Shown here in pieces: positions 10,647-23,539 of a stretch of DNA of 64,000 nucleotides; the stretch's first letter is position 1, and each line of letters starts with the position of its first letter. A program made the position numbers and the translations under genes. Under the pieces are notes generated by a model that did no database searches, was not told the DNA's origin, and worked only from the letters and a program-made list of their open reading frames with translations. Source of the stretch: Silene conica (lineage: Eukaryota; Streptophyta; Magnoliopsida; Caryophyllales; Caryophyllaceae); contig CM055318.2 in NCBI GenBank assembly GCA_029255685.2, positions 253,001 to 317,000 on the forward strand. The letters run 5' to 3'.

Positions 10647-12152
10647 CTAAGCCAGGGCAAGAATGCCACAGTTGCGGCGATCATTGTCCAAGCAATCAAA
10701 CCCCTCAACCCTAACTGCCGGATTGTTTCCAAAACTCGCCCTAACACATCCTCCTTTCCTTGCGGAAGAGTTGGGGGAGGATGCTGACCCTGGAGTAGCC
10801 GGGATTGGCGATGACGAAAGTGGTGAACATGGAGGAACTAACTGTTTTTCCTCCCTAAATCGAGCATCCTGAATTATTGGGTTAGAAACTCTACCTGGTG
10901 GTGACCCACAGAAAAATGGGGGCGACGAAGCTACTTGTGTGCTTAACCTCTCAGCAACTTGACCACCCTGCCACAAAGAGAGCATCAATCACTCTTATTA
11001 GAACTCATCCACTTATTAGAACATCGTCTACAAAATAACATAATGCTAATGCCTCAAAGTTTCCTTAAAATGGCAGGGTACGGGGTTCAGATATACGCAT
11101 CCTTAAGACACAAATGTTACCAAATGACCCATGATGAAATTTGGCTCAAAATTACTTAAATGACGGAAGCAATACATTGAAAATAAAGAAAGAAAAACTC
11201 CATGTGAGACGGTGAAATCCACCTCACTAGAGCAAGATTATAAAATTAGTCGAAGTCCAAATCAATCACAAAATCAGTCGCAATTAGACACCAACCGAAT
11301 CAGCTGTAGGAAATTCATATATTCAGAATTCAACTGATGGACAAAGCAATCACTTTCAAAAAACTTCAAACGTGCAAAAGACCACTAGTTTATGAGAAAA
11401 ATTTTAAAGCCCAAGCCGCAAACCTTTGACATAATCAAATCGACAAATACTTCCCTTGAACGAGAAATGAAAAACACTCAGATCATTTCCGTCTACACTC
11501 TACAAGACTACAAGCAATAAGAGCTAAAGACTAGCTCTTCTAAGCACTTTCCGTGGAAAGTAAAGACATGACTCTTGCCATACCCGTGTTTTCGTCAAAT
11601 GTAATTAATCCACCCCATACCATAAAAAGGTTCTTCTAACATACTCCGTACAAACAAATTAAAATTTGACATTTTAACATACGCAGCTGATTGCAATCCA
11701 GTAATGCAACGTCAAAAACAGCACATCAGGCATACACATATCAAACAATACCAAGGATAACATCAACTCCTACCATAGATCAAATACAATAAATCGAACA
11801 TTACACATGAGATAATCGAAAGAAATCAAATATTACCTTACTAAGAATGATATCCAACAACTCAGAACCCGCTCTAGCATCAAACACCTCACCTTGATTC
11901 CTGTATTATACAGCAAAACATTAACCTCTTAATATTTAATTAAAAATAACCAAAAACTACAGAGTATATCATAACCATTTATAATTACCCAAGGTGCCAG
12001 CGCGGAGGCCTGAAGAGTTCTGCAGTCGCGGAACTAAGGTGGCCAACACGACGAGGTTTAGGACAAACCACCGAGCTTCTACAATCACTCATATTATTAC
12101 GAGACGATGACGAAACAACGTTTTGCTGGATCGCGCAGTAATTGTAGCTCAT
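10647..12152 (-). CDS. Plant-specific conserved protein of unknown function, three coding exons, 182 aa
   Basis: Coding exons on the minus strand are 12152-11989, 11900-11837 and 10967-10647, joined at GT/AG sites with the frame kept (164, 64 and 321 nt). The ATG at 12152 is preceded by an in-frame stop, so the start is fixed. Seen in order: a Ser/Asn-rich N-terminus, the motif CPKPRR (residues 30-35), ELFRPPRWHLGNQGE across the first splice, SELLDIILSK at the end of exon 2, then GGQVAERLS, PPFFCGSPPGRVSNP and NPIIQDARF, a Ser/Pro-rich linker, and a conserved-looking tail VRVEGFDCLDNDRRN ending GILALA. I recognise this layout as a land-plant family without a known function; no catalytic motif is visible. 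The ELLDIIL stretch could form a helix. The promoter and a leader intron appear to lie at about 12155-13041. Confidence 0.85.
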
Positions 12153-12902
12153 TTCGCAAGATCTATGATTATTTTATCTCTATATGTATGCCTAACTTAC
12201 GCCGTTCGCTATTGTATTTACAAGATCTACGATCTACCAGAAAAACCTAATTATTTCCGCTGCAAAAAATATCAAAAAAATTACAAATCAGATGAATATA
12301 AACTTGTATATTTCATAAATCGCCGTAAAATTCATTCCCCTACGTTTGAATTACAAAGAAAAATTAGATAATATCTAAATAATCAATCAATCATTTCTAG
12401 ATACATATAAAGTTAATTAACCTAAATTATTATTTAATTAAATAAACCAAAAAGTAAATAAATTGTTCAAAAATCAAACAAATCGGAAAAAAATGTAAAA
12501 TCATGCACTTTTAATCAATCAATCTCATAACAAAAACAATAAATAGTGATTTTTTTTATTAAATCATGCACGGTTTTTTTATACCGAAATAAATCAAATC
12601 ACTCAAAAAAATATTAATAATTAAGGTTTAAAAAATCAAATAAATCGTTACAATCATACAAATTTCTAAATCTATCAATCTCGTAGAATAATCAATTAAA
12701 CATTTCTCCAGAAAAAAAACAAAATAATTATAAACAAAATACATCAAACAGTAATTAAAACTTTCTAAAATCGCAAAAGAAAATCGTCATAATCAATTAA
12801 TCAGAAAAATTGAAATTAAATCGATAAGAGCATGATTAAACAATCAATTAACGACAGAAATAAATTAAAATTAAATCAACAACAGAGTGATTTAGAGTAT
12901 AC

Positions 12903-13041
12903 CTAAGTGTAAGAGCGGAGTGACGGAAAATGAAAAAGCAACGGAAAGTGAAGGAAGCGTGGTAAAAGGGAAAGGGAAAAAGCGTCGGAAATGAGAAGGT
13001 GGCGGAGAGCGTTAAGTAGGGGTGAGACGTTGGGTTATATA
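12903..13041 (-). promoter_or_regulatory. Probable promoter and 5' untranslated leader exon of the 10647-12152 gene
   Basis: On the minus strand a TATA box (TATATAAC) lies at 13041-13034. It is followed by a CT-rich leader and then CACTTAG followed by GTATAC, a good splice donor, near 12903. From there to the ATG at 12152 the sequence is very T-rich on the minus strand (A-rich as printed) and lacks open frames, as expected of a long leader intron. The acceptor is not fixed; several TAG sites lie at about 12195-12245. Confidence 0.55.
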
Positions 13042-16000
13042 GACATTTTTAGATAATATCATGTGATTGAAAAGGACATGTTAGAAAATGATTTTTATTA
13101 CTTTTTTATTATTTTATTTTTTTATTTGAAGGTGACGAATGAAAGATTGACACGTATGTGGAAAGATGAGGAGAGAGAAAGATGGTTGGAAAAAGGAGGA
13201 GAGGAGGTGTATTAATGTTCTTGGGAGTTGCGACTTTCTCTCTCATCCTCTTGTGTAAAACGGAATTATGGAAAGAAATTGTTAGATTTTTATGGACAAG
13301 TCTTATTTAAGATGGGTATATAATCGTCTTGTATTTAAAATGAACTAACAAAAAGACATACTTGTATAGGGAAAATAGCGTATGATTATGATATGATATT
13401 TGACTCGTTTTAATATCAAAACAAAACGGATATATTCATCTTAGGAGAGACTAATGGAAAATTATGGTAATTTGTACCGTATAGTGCGGTTTTATAATAA
13501 TATTTGTGTTTTAGGTAGAGTTTGGTTAATCGTTAATCAAAAATAGTTATTCGATCGTTAATCGTTGTTCGTTGTTCGTTACTAATTAATTGTTGTTACA
13601 TTATACCTTTTCTGCTGGTTACCTTTCTGCTGGTTTTAGTATAATAAATAAATGTTTTCAGATACAGAGTACTAATCTACTATGAAAAGATTTGCCCCGA
13701 TAATGAACTGTATTGACATTTATATGATTTTCTTTCTTTTATTATATTGTTTATGCAAAATCCGTAATTAATACTTATAGTAGGTAGAAAAATACAATGA
13801 TACTCCAAAATCGCTATTTATCTGATATGGAAAAACACGGGTATTTCCTTCGTGTAAGATCAACTCGTATATTTGATTCTTTGTATGGAGGTCGTTTTGA
13901 TTATATATGACTAATAACAGAGAAGATGGAGGAAAACAATTTATAAATCAGCTACAATGAACATGATAATTAATACCGAGTATTATGTAATGCATAATAT
14001 CCATACCATTTATGTTTTTAAGGCTTCGGTTTTTTTCTCATCGCGAATGAGTAGAGTTCTTAACACTTTTTCTTAAAAGAAATAAATATAATTTTTTTCC
14101 AGAGGATATGATTTTCATTTATCTTTATTTAGAAAAAGATAAAAATGTCTAATATTATCACAAGTGGCTATCTTAATAAGATAAGATGAAAAATACATGT
14201 ACGCAAACTCAGGGGATATGACTATATATCTCCTCGTAACCTTTAAAAAAAATAGTGGAGCACGGAATGAGATCCAAAACTGAGAAAGATAATGATCCCA
14301 ACTCCATTGTAATCTCATTTTGTGTAAAATTTTACTATTTATTGGATTATGGCTTTGTTATTTTGGACCTAATATTACTGGAATTTCTAAACTAAAATTA
14401 TAGAACCTAATTTTTTCATAACATAAGTTATAAGATATGAATTGAACTTATAAAATATAAATACTAACTTTTCTAAATTGAACTTCTAAGATACATAATG
14501 GAATTTGAACTTTTTTGAATAGATCCTTAGGATGTGAATTGTTATGAACAAAACTTATAACCTTATAAGATCTGAATTGATCTTAAAGAAAGTGTCTTTA
14601 AGTCCAAAATAACACGGCCTATTTTTTAATGTCACAAATGCAATATACAAATAGTGGAACACGACATGACACACAAGGCTAATGCTCTCAACTATACAAC
14701 ACGAACACTCTTCCTAATTAACCGTCCATTATCCCACACCATGTGAGACACACATGGTCACCCAAAATTGTGTCAGAGACCTATAGACGAGGAATGAGAT
14801 GTCGAAAGTTTGCAAAGGATTGATTAGAAGACGGAAATTGAGTAAAAAGTGAAAATAAATTATAGTCAAAGTCAAATTTGACCTCCAATTATCTAAATTT
14901 AATATTGACAAAATTTACAAAATTAAAATGGTATTTATAACTATAAATTATATATTTTATTAATTTAAATAATGTCCCGTTTCCTAAATTTTATGGAATG
15001 TCGTGTCGCGTATCCGTGTTCGTTTTGGTGCTACCTAGATCTCAACTCCACATTCTTAATTTTTGAAAAAATAAAAATGTCAATCGATGATCCTGTCTTT
15101 TATCATATTCGTTTGCTTTTGATATCTAATTACTCTTTGGTCATGTTTGTAAATGGTATATTGACCGAAGTTAATAGATTCCGGCTTAATTAGGTTGTAC
15201 GACGGGGGGCTCATGTACGACCGCACGCTGCCCAAGGCTGATCCTACCCATCATAAACTCCTAGAAATATATATTTATTTTAGGAGTATGTTTTGTAACA
15301 CAAATTTTCATTTCCGACGACACTATTCCGTCACAGACTTGTGACTTCTCACAAAAAAAACAAATAAAAAAGTGAATAAGAGGATAAGTGAGAAGTCACA
15401 AGCTCGTGACCATGTCATGCAATACGGTTTAATTTGTAAATTTAAATTTAAGCGGACTTTGGTCCTTTATAATAAGTTATTTATTAAAGTTACTTGGGGC
15501 CTTGTGGGTTTCAAATTGGGAAGTCGAGTGAAAAGGACCGTTTAAGAGGGGTGTTATGTATGCCCAATTTGAACATGTCAAAGTGAGGCGTATTAGCAAT
15601 GGAATAACATGCTGTGGGACATATAAAATCCCTAATTTTGGCCCCTCTTTTTTGTTTCCAAGTGGAACATTAACTTTAAAACTAAGCTAAGTGTGTCAAT
15701 CATGTACTATTTCCATTAGATTAGAATTTATCTATAGGAGTTAGAAAGTGAAACTCAAAGCTGGCTAGTAAAAAAATGTTGGAAAATAAACCCGACTCTA
15801 AATAACTAAGATATCGTAATTGATTAACATATAGTCAAAATCAGTAAAGGAAATACTCCGTATATGATTATATGGTTAAATGAATGTGTAAATGTAATTT
15901 AAATCAATTTTTAAAAGGAAATTCAATAGAGAGTGATATGGATATAGTCAAAACGAGTGATTAATCAGCTAAAGATGATTTGTTTAATACATAGCTGAAT

Positions 16001-16856
16001 GAACATGTTAATGTAATTTGGATAAGAATTCGTAGAAATAAAGTCGGTAAAGTGACACGGGATATACGATTCGGTTGAGCTAAAGGTTAGTACATCACAG
16101 TCTTTTTTTCTTCAGAAAACTAGGTATTTACTATTTAGATTTCTGTCAACCCGATAAAAATAAGTTATGTTTGTGCCTAATCGAAGATGTCAATAGCACT
16201 TATGTGGGACATCCTCAAATAACATGTTGTGGGACATGTTCCATGCCAATCAAGAAATTTGCATAAGATATCTTGGAATTAAAGTCGATTGAGATTGACT
16301 TGTGACAAATTTTGAAGTAAAATAAGTCTAGATGTAAATATAAGTTATCACGTGAAAGAGTATATGTTGTTAATAAAAATACAACTAACTATCTACGGAG
16401 TATATAACAAGTTATTCGGGTTTTACAATACAGATTTCTATGAACCCGATACAAAAGTAAAGTTACTCATATGCCGAATCGAAGATAATGGGAGGCATCA
16501 CAAGGCTCAATACCATGTTGTGGGACGTATGATATTCCTAAATTGGACCCTGAAAAGGTCTAATTCTGTGGAAGTGGAGCATTATTATGTTGGGAGCATA
16601 AGCTTATAAAAGTTGTCAATGGAGGACTTTGATAAGAAATTAATCATCAATAATTTATTTTTGACCGAAATATTCTTTATAAATTTATAACGAGACAGAC
16701 ATTATCTATGTGAATAGATAAGATAAAACAGTTTGCTACTTTCGAGACACTCATATTTTGATCATATTTTCTTTATATGAGTAATATACACTAATACTTA
16801 TCCGTCACAAGTTCGCAATAAACACGTCGAGAAATTGTCATTAATAATAGGACTAT
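13042..16856. other. Intergenic stretch, repeats and no gene seen
   Basis: AT-rich DNA with short open frames only. A hairpin-like MITE remnant lies at about 15315-15415, where CACAGACTTGTGACTTCTCAC-like text faces its complement. Diverged direct repeats lie at about 15600-15680, 16130-16290 and 16400-16610, sharing ATGTTGTGGGAC and GAACCCGAT/GAATCGAAGAT motifs. I see no protein motif in any frame. Confidence 0.55.
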
Positions 16857-16859
16857 AAG

Positions 16860-17557
16860 GCCCTGTTCTTTCTGGCTTTTTAGAGCTGAACTGAACTGAA
16901 CTGAACTGAATGGGGCTGAGCTGAACTGAACTGAACTGAACTGAGCTGAGCTGAAGTGAATCGAGTTGAGCTGAACTGAACTGAACTGAATTTAATCGAG
17001 CTGAACTGAACTGAGCTGAATGAAACAGAAATTAATAGAAATAAATTGAATATAAATGTTTAATTAAAGTGTAATAACTAATAATAATATTAATAATAAT
17101 AATAATAATATAAAAAAAGTTTGATTAATATAAATTTGCGATTTTTAAAAAAATAATTATATTATTAAAGTAACCATATATAGGCCAAAATGACCAATAA
17201 AAAACCAATGCAAATTACTAGTTAACCCAAAAAAATCCAATCAGAAGAAACTATCAGCCATACCCTTGAATTTTCCAATATTTTCAAGATTATGACTTTT
17301 GATTGTGTTAACAAATATTATTATTTGAATGTTATCAAGTTTTACTTCTCAATTACATTTTTTCCACTCTTTCATGTTTACTACTACTACTAATAATAAT
17401 AATATAATAACAATAATAATAATAATAATTATTATTATTATTATAAACAATAAAAATATATATATAATAATAATAAGATGAAGAAATAATAAAAACAACA
17501 AAAACAACAATAATAATCATAATAATAATTATTAATTAATAATAATAAATAAATAAG

Positions 17558-17613
<56 letters not shown>

Positions 17614-17830
17614 AATAACAAAAACAATAATAATAATAATAATAATAATAATGTGGGCTGAACTCAATAAAGTCGAGCTGAACTGAACTGAATTGAATGG
17701 AGCTGAACTGAACTGAACTGAACTGAACTGAATGGAGCTGAGCTGAACTGAACTGAACTGAACTGAACTGGACTGAATAGAGCTGAGCTGAACTGAAACG
17801 AGCTGAAAATAAGTCAGAAAGAACAACAAG
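16860..17830. mobile_element. Non-autonomous PIF/Harbinger element with (CTGAA)n arrays
   Basis: The left end GGCCCTGTTCTTTCTGGCTT is identical to the left end of the larger element at 43318 and is preceded by TAA. The right end keeps AAGTCAGAAAGAACA and is then worn. Both ends carry arrays of the pentamer CTGAA on the plus strand (about 16883-17030 and 17672-17812). The interior is rich in AAT repeats. It shares with the 43318 element the GTTTGATTAATA and TTTGCGATTTTT stretch and the AACTATTAATTAATAATAA-like stretch, but lacks the transposase fragment. It is therefore an internally deleted relative. Confidence 0.8.
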
Positions 17831-18512
17831 TAGTAGGGTTAATTTAGATTGATGTCATTTTCACACCCCCAATTATCCCTAACTGTTCTTAAACCTTACA
17901 CATGTGCCATACCTAATTCGATAAAATTTCTTACTTCTATTAATAGTATTGACGTAACTTGGCAGCTTATTCTGTTGCATTTTAAGTAGCCAACTATTCC
18001 ATCATGTTCTTTTAAAAGGTGGATCGAGGACCAGTTCGGTCTAGATCAGTAAAACGCGTAAATCAGACCTGATCAAATATGATTGTCATTATATTTCTTA
18101 TATAAGTATGTTCGATGGTCAATGGTCCGGTCCGCGGTCCATTTGATTTGGTCCAGGACCGAAGTAAACCAAAGTAAAGTAAATAGGTGAACCATGGTCC
18201 GATCCGCTCTCATCTTTGGGCCGGACTCCGGACCACTGAGCAAACAACCACATATACAAAAGAATGAAAATTAGGGATTGTACATTAACTAGGTCTCCCT
18301 GGATTCTGGGATCCGTCAATATGCACCAGACCCGGCAATCATTACCCATCTGAACTCTGAACAAGAAGGTTCAAAATCATGTACGATTACTTTTAATCAT
18401 CTTTCATTTATTTTCTAAATACCTGTTCGTATCTATATTACACTGGTTAACTTTTGCACAGCCCAAAATTTGGCCGCGACATTACAGTAAATGGAGAATC
18501 AACGAAAAGAAA
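17831..18512. other. Intergenic; GGTCC-rich repeat fragment
   Basis: At about 18010-18240 there are many GGTCC/GGACC motifs on both strands (such as GGTCCGGTCCGCGGTCC), resembling the subterminal repeats of a hAT-type element, but I cannot fix inverted ends. The remainder up to 18512 is probably the 3' flank of the hydrolase gene. Confidence 0.4.
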
Positions 18513-21500
18513 TTAAGTTGAGCATCGTGCATCAAGCCATTGCACAATATCATCAAAAACTTTGGAAATGGTTTCATCAGGTTCGCCTTCAAGAATAGAA
18601 TGATAGCCTCCTTCATAGAGTTTCAGTGTTTTGTCTTTGCTACAAGCTCGATCATATAGAAACTTGCTCACATTTGGATCAGTTACCATATCCGCAGCTC
18701 CATGAACGACCAGCAATGGAGTACACACCTGAAAATCAACAAACACGCAATGTCAGGTATATACAAGTAACTGTTACTCAGACCCGACTTCAAATATTCA
18801 CTGCAGGGTTTTGTCACTTGACAGAATGTTGCACCCAACTAACCTTCTGAGCATTTGACTCGATTTCTCTCGTCGCCTTCAAAAGTTCCATTGCAGTCTT
18901 TAATCGGACACGATCAGAGTAGCAGATCATGTTGTAATAAGCCTAAAAGAAGGGTGTAAGAGGGAGAGCTGTTAACAACCAGGAATATGCCAAGGGAAAT
19001 TCTTGAAACGTAAGAGAACAAAATTTGCCCAGAAAAAGATGAGCAACAAACCATTTTTCTGTACTTCAAGTTTCTAAACGCAAGTTCAGCTAGGTCTTTT
19101 GTTTGAAAGAATTTGACTTCCGGAAGAACATTGGACAGGAGATTTGCAACTTTCAATACTGCTTCAGGAGGCAGCACTTCATCTGATACCTTGAAAACAA
19201 ACAGTTATTTTAGTCAGAAGAAATATACAAAGTAGGAGAAATGTTAATGAGCGGTCATATGTATATGCATTTGATCTTAATTTATGGTAACAAGAATATT
19301 CAGATAAGTACGTCTAATTGCCTATCGTCGATTAGCATGCTAGCTTTGATGAAAGACCTAAACTTCAATCAAAAAATTGAAATTTGCTGAAGCACAATAC
19401 TAGCTGAACTACTGTAAGTCATTTTTTCCTCTGAGGAAACACGAGTCATATAATTGGTAGCTATGTGATCCGGAGTTGATATTTCAGACAAGTAGTCTGA
19501 ACTTCTAATTATAGAAAACCAACATTCTAGAATATGAATACAGCCGTTAAGTCCTGTCTTCAGCATATCAGGATAAGATTAACATACCTAGCTAGAGACT
19601 TCACTAACCAACAATTTTCAAAAAGAACATCAACGCCAATCCCAATAACATTTGGGGTCGGCGAACCAACAATTTTCATAACATAAATTACTATATGAGA
19701 CGGTGTCATGATAAGATTATAGCGAGACCATTTTCCTCAAAAAGTAAACTGACGTCATATATATTGATCTTAACGGTTCGGATATAGCCACTGTGGCACT
19801 GTTCCCACTAGCCCTTTTAGTTAGCTACCATTATTTGGATCAGAAAGCACTATTTAATCATCGATAAAGACCCTTGTACTTAATGACCGCCTTTTATTTC
19901 ATTACTGATTATTTCAAGTAGTCTCACAGTAAGTTGTTTAAGCCCGTCTTATACGAGACTTGCTGTTTACATGAAATGATTTTCAATAAAATTTGCTTAC
20001 TTTACACATAGGAGCCACAAGAATCATTCCGTCCCATCCATCTGGCTGTTTGAGATGAGTTTTCAAAGCAACGGCTCCACCCATAGACTGACCGAAGATA
20101 AATCGAGGTACCCCTTTAACTTCTGGTCTACCTGTCATTTTACAACTCAAATGGCCGGATTATTTCAATTTTCGAACAGTTCAGGAAGGTCACCATACAA
20201 AATTTAGAGCTAAGTAGTGGTAAGAACATAGCATGGCAAACCTTTGATTTTTGAAAATTGTTCAATCACATTGTCAACTAAATCATCAAATCTTGAGATA
20301 TATCCATGCAATCCATCAGAAAGTCCGAAACCAGGATGGTCGACAGCATAGACAGCGTACCCAGATCCTGCAATCCTTCTTGCTATACCTGTAAACAGCC
20401 ATTTTTAAGATCAGGGATGGGTAAATCTATAAAAGTTCATGCTTGGAGTGCTTGGAGAAACTGGGATTGTACCTTCGAACAAAAAGGTGCACGTATCACC
20501 ATAACCATGACAAAAGCAAACAGCTCCTTTGATTTTTTCTCCTTCGTTAGGCAACCAACTCTTACAGAAAATCTCTTGCCCTTTGGAATTAACTTCATAC
20601 CACTACAACAAAATAGTACTCGAGCTTGTTACTCCTTATAACCAAGCTAAACAGACATATATCTTGAATATTTCAGCACAATGACAACTATTCTAGTGGA
20701 AACGATATTTCAGAACACTCAGAATAATCTCTTTGGTAACTGTTTTTGAAACCGAAGCATTTTCTATTCATGCTAGTCCATTCTAAGTGACAAAAGCTTG
20801 TATAAAATCGTTATAGGCAATTAACAGTCGCTTTTCATGTTATAATACTCATTTTATAGCGGACTTATTGACTTGTTGTGTTGTATTCACGATGATCTCG
20901 CATAAGACTAATTGAACATAACTTGGTAAGTCATCAATTACAACAACATTTAATAGCATTGGCATTGCATTGAAATGACCAAGTCTTTCAACACCTTGCA
21001 GTTGTGCCTGCATTTTACCTTGTCAAGGCCACCTTATCCTCTATTCACTAGCTAGAAAGGAAACATTCCTCACAAAAGTTAAACCTTATAATTCCTCGGT
21101 TCCATTTTGGCTGCATAAGTTTTTACAGACGGGAAATTTGAAAAACGTATACAACCAAATGAAACAGACAAAGTATATAACACTATGGTAAAAAATGGTT
21201 CAACTAATACTACTCCGATCATTAGCAAATTCAACTTCAAACACAAAAATTGAATCTTCACTCTCCCACTTTATACTCATAATCTACATAACAAATTGCA
21301 TCTATTCAAAAACCAAGTTGACTAAGGTCTTGTTCTTTCCGACTCAAACTATGTGAGTCTGAACTGAATTGAACTTATAAGAACCCAACCAAACCAAACC
21401 AAACCCAAGTAAACTAAAATGCCACAAAATGAAACAAGCATAGTCTAATCAATTCAAGCTCATTTTCATATAAAATCAATTTTCACCAAATCCAGCATTC

Positions 21501-22110
21501 AGAATTTCAGATAGCACGACCAATTTCAGAAAGCAAAATTAAAAAAGCAATAAATAAGTAAACAAGCAAGATTGTATTGCTAAAGTTACCTCTTCTGTTC
21601 TGATCCCAGGTGATGCAAGCTACTCATTCAGAAAAAAACCCATTAATCAGTTAAACAATCAATAATAATTCATGAAAAAATACAAATTCTTTTTTAAAGC
21701 GAGTCAAATTAAATGCCGTTTTAATCTTAAGGCGTACAGTATATTCCAAAAGAAAAAAGTGCATTTTTGTATGAAAGATAAAGAGGATGGGAAACCTTAA
21801 ACAAGACATGGTCAAGTTGACTATGAAAGTCAACGAAAGCAGATCGAAGTTGTCTACGAGCAGGTGCATGGTCTAAATTTACACCAACAACTTTACCATA
21901 CAACTCATCACTTAAATCTTCAAGACCCTTTTTTCTATGTTTTTTGCCCAACAAATTTAAGGAGATTTGAGCCGTTGATTGTTTACATTTGATGATCAAA
22001 GATGATGAAGAAAGATTGGATTTTTTTGGGTTATTAATGGTGGGATTAGTGTTGTTGAAGAATGGTAATGTTGATGGTCGAAATAGTGTTGATGATATTG
22101 AGAGTTTCAT
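18513..22110 (-). CDS. Alpha/beta hydrolase, monoacylglycerol lipase / caffeoylshikimate esterase family, probably plastid-targeted, 401 aa
   Basis: Eight minus-strand coding exons join in frame at GT/AG sites: 22110-21796, 21619-21590, 20602-20473, 20388-20242, 20131-20001, 19189-19052, 18942-18844 and 18728-18513 (1206 nt in all). The first 45 or so residues are rich in Ser, Thr and Asn and poor in acidic residues, as in a chloroplast transit peptide. The hydrolase core follows: oxyanion loop HGYGD (147-151), nucleophile elbow GQSMGG with Ser223, probable acid Asp343 in HGAAD, and His373 in GGYHSILEGEP. This matches the plant MAGL/lysophospholipase-like family, whose members release fatty acids from mono- or lysolipids or cleave caffeoylshikimate; the substrate cannot be chosen from sequence. 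The length is normal for plastid members. Exon 2 is only 30 nt. Intron 5 (19190-20000) and intron 1 hold repeat fragments. The gene appears intact. Confidence 0.95.
19626..19675 (-). repeat. Fragment of a LINE/SINE 3' end in an intron
   Basis: On the minus strand the text GACCCCAAATGTTATTGGGA with a following GGCGTTGATG resembles the common plant retroposon tail in which an ACCCCAAA...TTTGGG hairpin precedes GTTG repeats. It is a short remnant in intron 5 of the hydrolase gene. Confidence 0.45.
21330..21390. mobile_element. Remnant end of the (CTGAA)n Harbinger family
   Basis: GTCTTGTTCTTTCCGACTC followed by GTCTGAACTGAATTGAAC is a worn left end of the family seen at 16860 and 43318. It lies in intron 1 of the hydrolase gene. 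Confidence 0.5.
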
Positions 22111-23200
22111 GATTATTTTTGGATTTTTAATGGAGTTATTAATTGAGTGATTATGGAATATGGAGTGTGATTTAAAAGATTAAGAAGTGAAGTTGTGTGA
22201 ATGAGAATGATGAAGGGGGCCGTTTCCAAGAGACCAATTTCAACATGTGATTAACATGGTGTTGACTATACAACTCCATTCTTTCAATTACCTCAAAATC
22301 AAAAATAATGGGTCGTCAATTATTTGATAAATTATCTGAATATATTATATTTTCTCTACTTTATCATTTACTCCATTAGGTATGGTAGATTATTTTAAAA
22401 TAATATCTAAACCGTTAGGAGGTAATGAAAAAGAAAAGTAATAAAGATGATCTAAATTAATCAAACTCGACGGCTTCCGATGTTTTGGTTTGGCTGAGTG
22501 GGTTGTGTCGGATTGCACCTCGTGTCAACCAAGCGTGCCTACTAGAAGATGTTACTGTCCACAGTGAGCTTTGTATGGTGTCGGTGAAATGGAAATGACG
22601 ACTAGACATGGATCATAATTCATGTGTGTCGTTCTTAGAAGTGCTCAAACATTTCCTCCAATTCAACCTTATTTCTTTGTATATTTAATTATGCCTAATT
22701 GTATCGTGCTCATGTGTGTTGTCATTCCTGAGCTAGGCACGATCACTTTTCCCCCTCGAACTTTGACCCAGGCATGACCCGTGATGTGTCGTGTCGTGTT
22801 GGTTGTGTCAATCCCTTGTCGTGCTAAACTAGGTCATAACTCATAGGTCATGCTCAAGAGTACTAGCCTAATGGCCTAGTGGCCCACATACCCACTTTCA
22901 ATTTGTAATTTGGTTTGCATAGAGGTAATTAAATACATATTTTAGTCTTATAGTGACAATATTTAGAGTGAATTTATGTAAATTTGTGTATAAATAGTTT
23001 GAGTATTAACAAAATAAATGACTCTAATAATTTATAGAAGAGATGAACAATTTAGGTAGGTCTAAATTTTTTCAAAATACTTAATAACCATATTCGGCAT
23101 AACCATACAATTCATCTACCGAGAGTATTTTGAAAAGGTTTTAAAAGGTTAATTTTTGTCCTTTTTTTTCTTATAATTAAACCTGTCAAAAAGATTCAGC
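22111..23200. other. Divergent upstream region between hydrolase and PPR genes
   Basis: This is the 5' flank of the minus-strand hydrolase gene on the left and of the plus-strand PPR gene on the right. The stretch at about 22480-22900 has many GTGTCG/CGTGTCG motifs and looks repeat-derived. No open frame of note. Confidence 0.45.
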
Positions 23201-23361
23201 TTGAGCCTGAATCTTGCTGTGGTGTTGCAGTTTAGCCGGATTCGGACTCGGCCCGACTCGTTAATACTTCTAAAACACAGTCTCTCCTACTCGCCTAACT
23301 ATTTCCCAGCGACCACCAGCAAGGCAGCAATCCACTCGATTCCCAACGACTACCAATACAC
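23201..23361 (+). promoter_or_regulatory. Possible 5' leader exon of the PPR gene
   Basis: A less AT-rich stretch ends at ACCAATACACC followed by GTAAGTCAAC, a near-consensus splice donor. The matching acceptor would be TCTTTTACAG at 24248-24257. Joined this way the leader continues the PPR frame for about 25 codons and then meets a stop, without an ATG, so it would be an untranslated leader or an old coding exon. Confidence 0.4.
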
Positions 23362-23487
23362 CGTAAGTCAACATTTCAATATTTAACTGATTGTTTGATA
23401 CTGTAATTTAGAATTTATAATGTTCAATTTCTGCTGATTTACGTTTGCGATTTATGTAATTCATATCACCGTCTCCGACAAATTATA

Positions 23488-23539
23488 CTCCTTTTGTTCC
23501 AATCATTTTGAAACTAAATGATGATTGGGACGGAGGGAG
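23488..23539. mobile_element. Minimal 52-bp Stowaway-like remnant
   Basis: Only the two inverted ends remain: CTCCTTTTGTTCCAATCATT and AATGATGATTGGGACGGAGG, separated by 8 to 10 bases and flanked by TA on both sides. It lies in the putative leader intron of the PPR gene. Confidence 0.65.

Noticed and set aside
17536-17829. 97-aa frame rich in Ser/Gln/Phe and Ile
   Set aside because: It is only the translation of the CTGAA array and the AAT tract on the minus strand. The frames at 43305-43667 and 44694-44993 are of the same kind.
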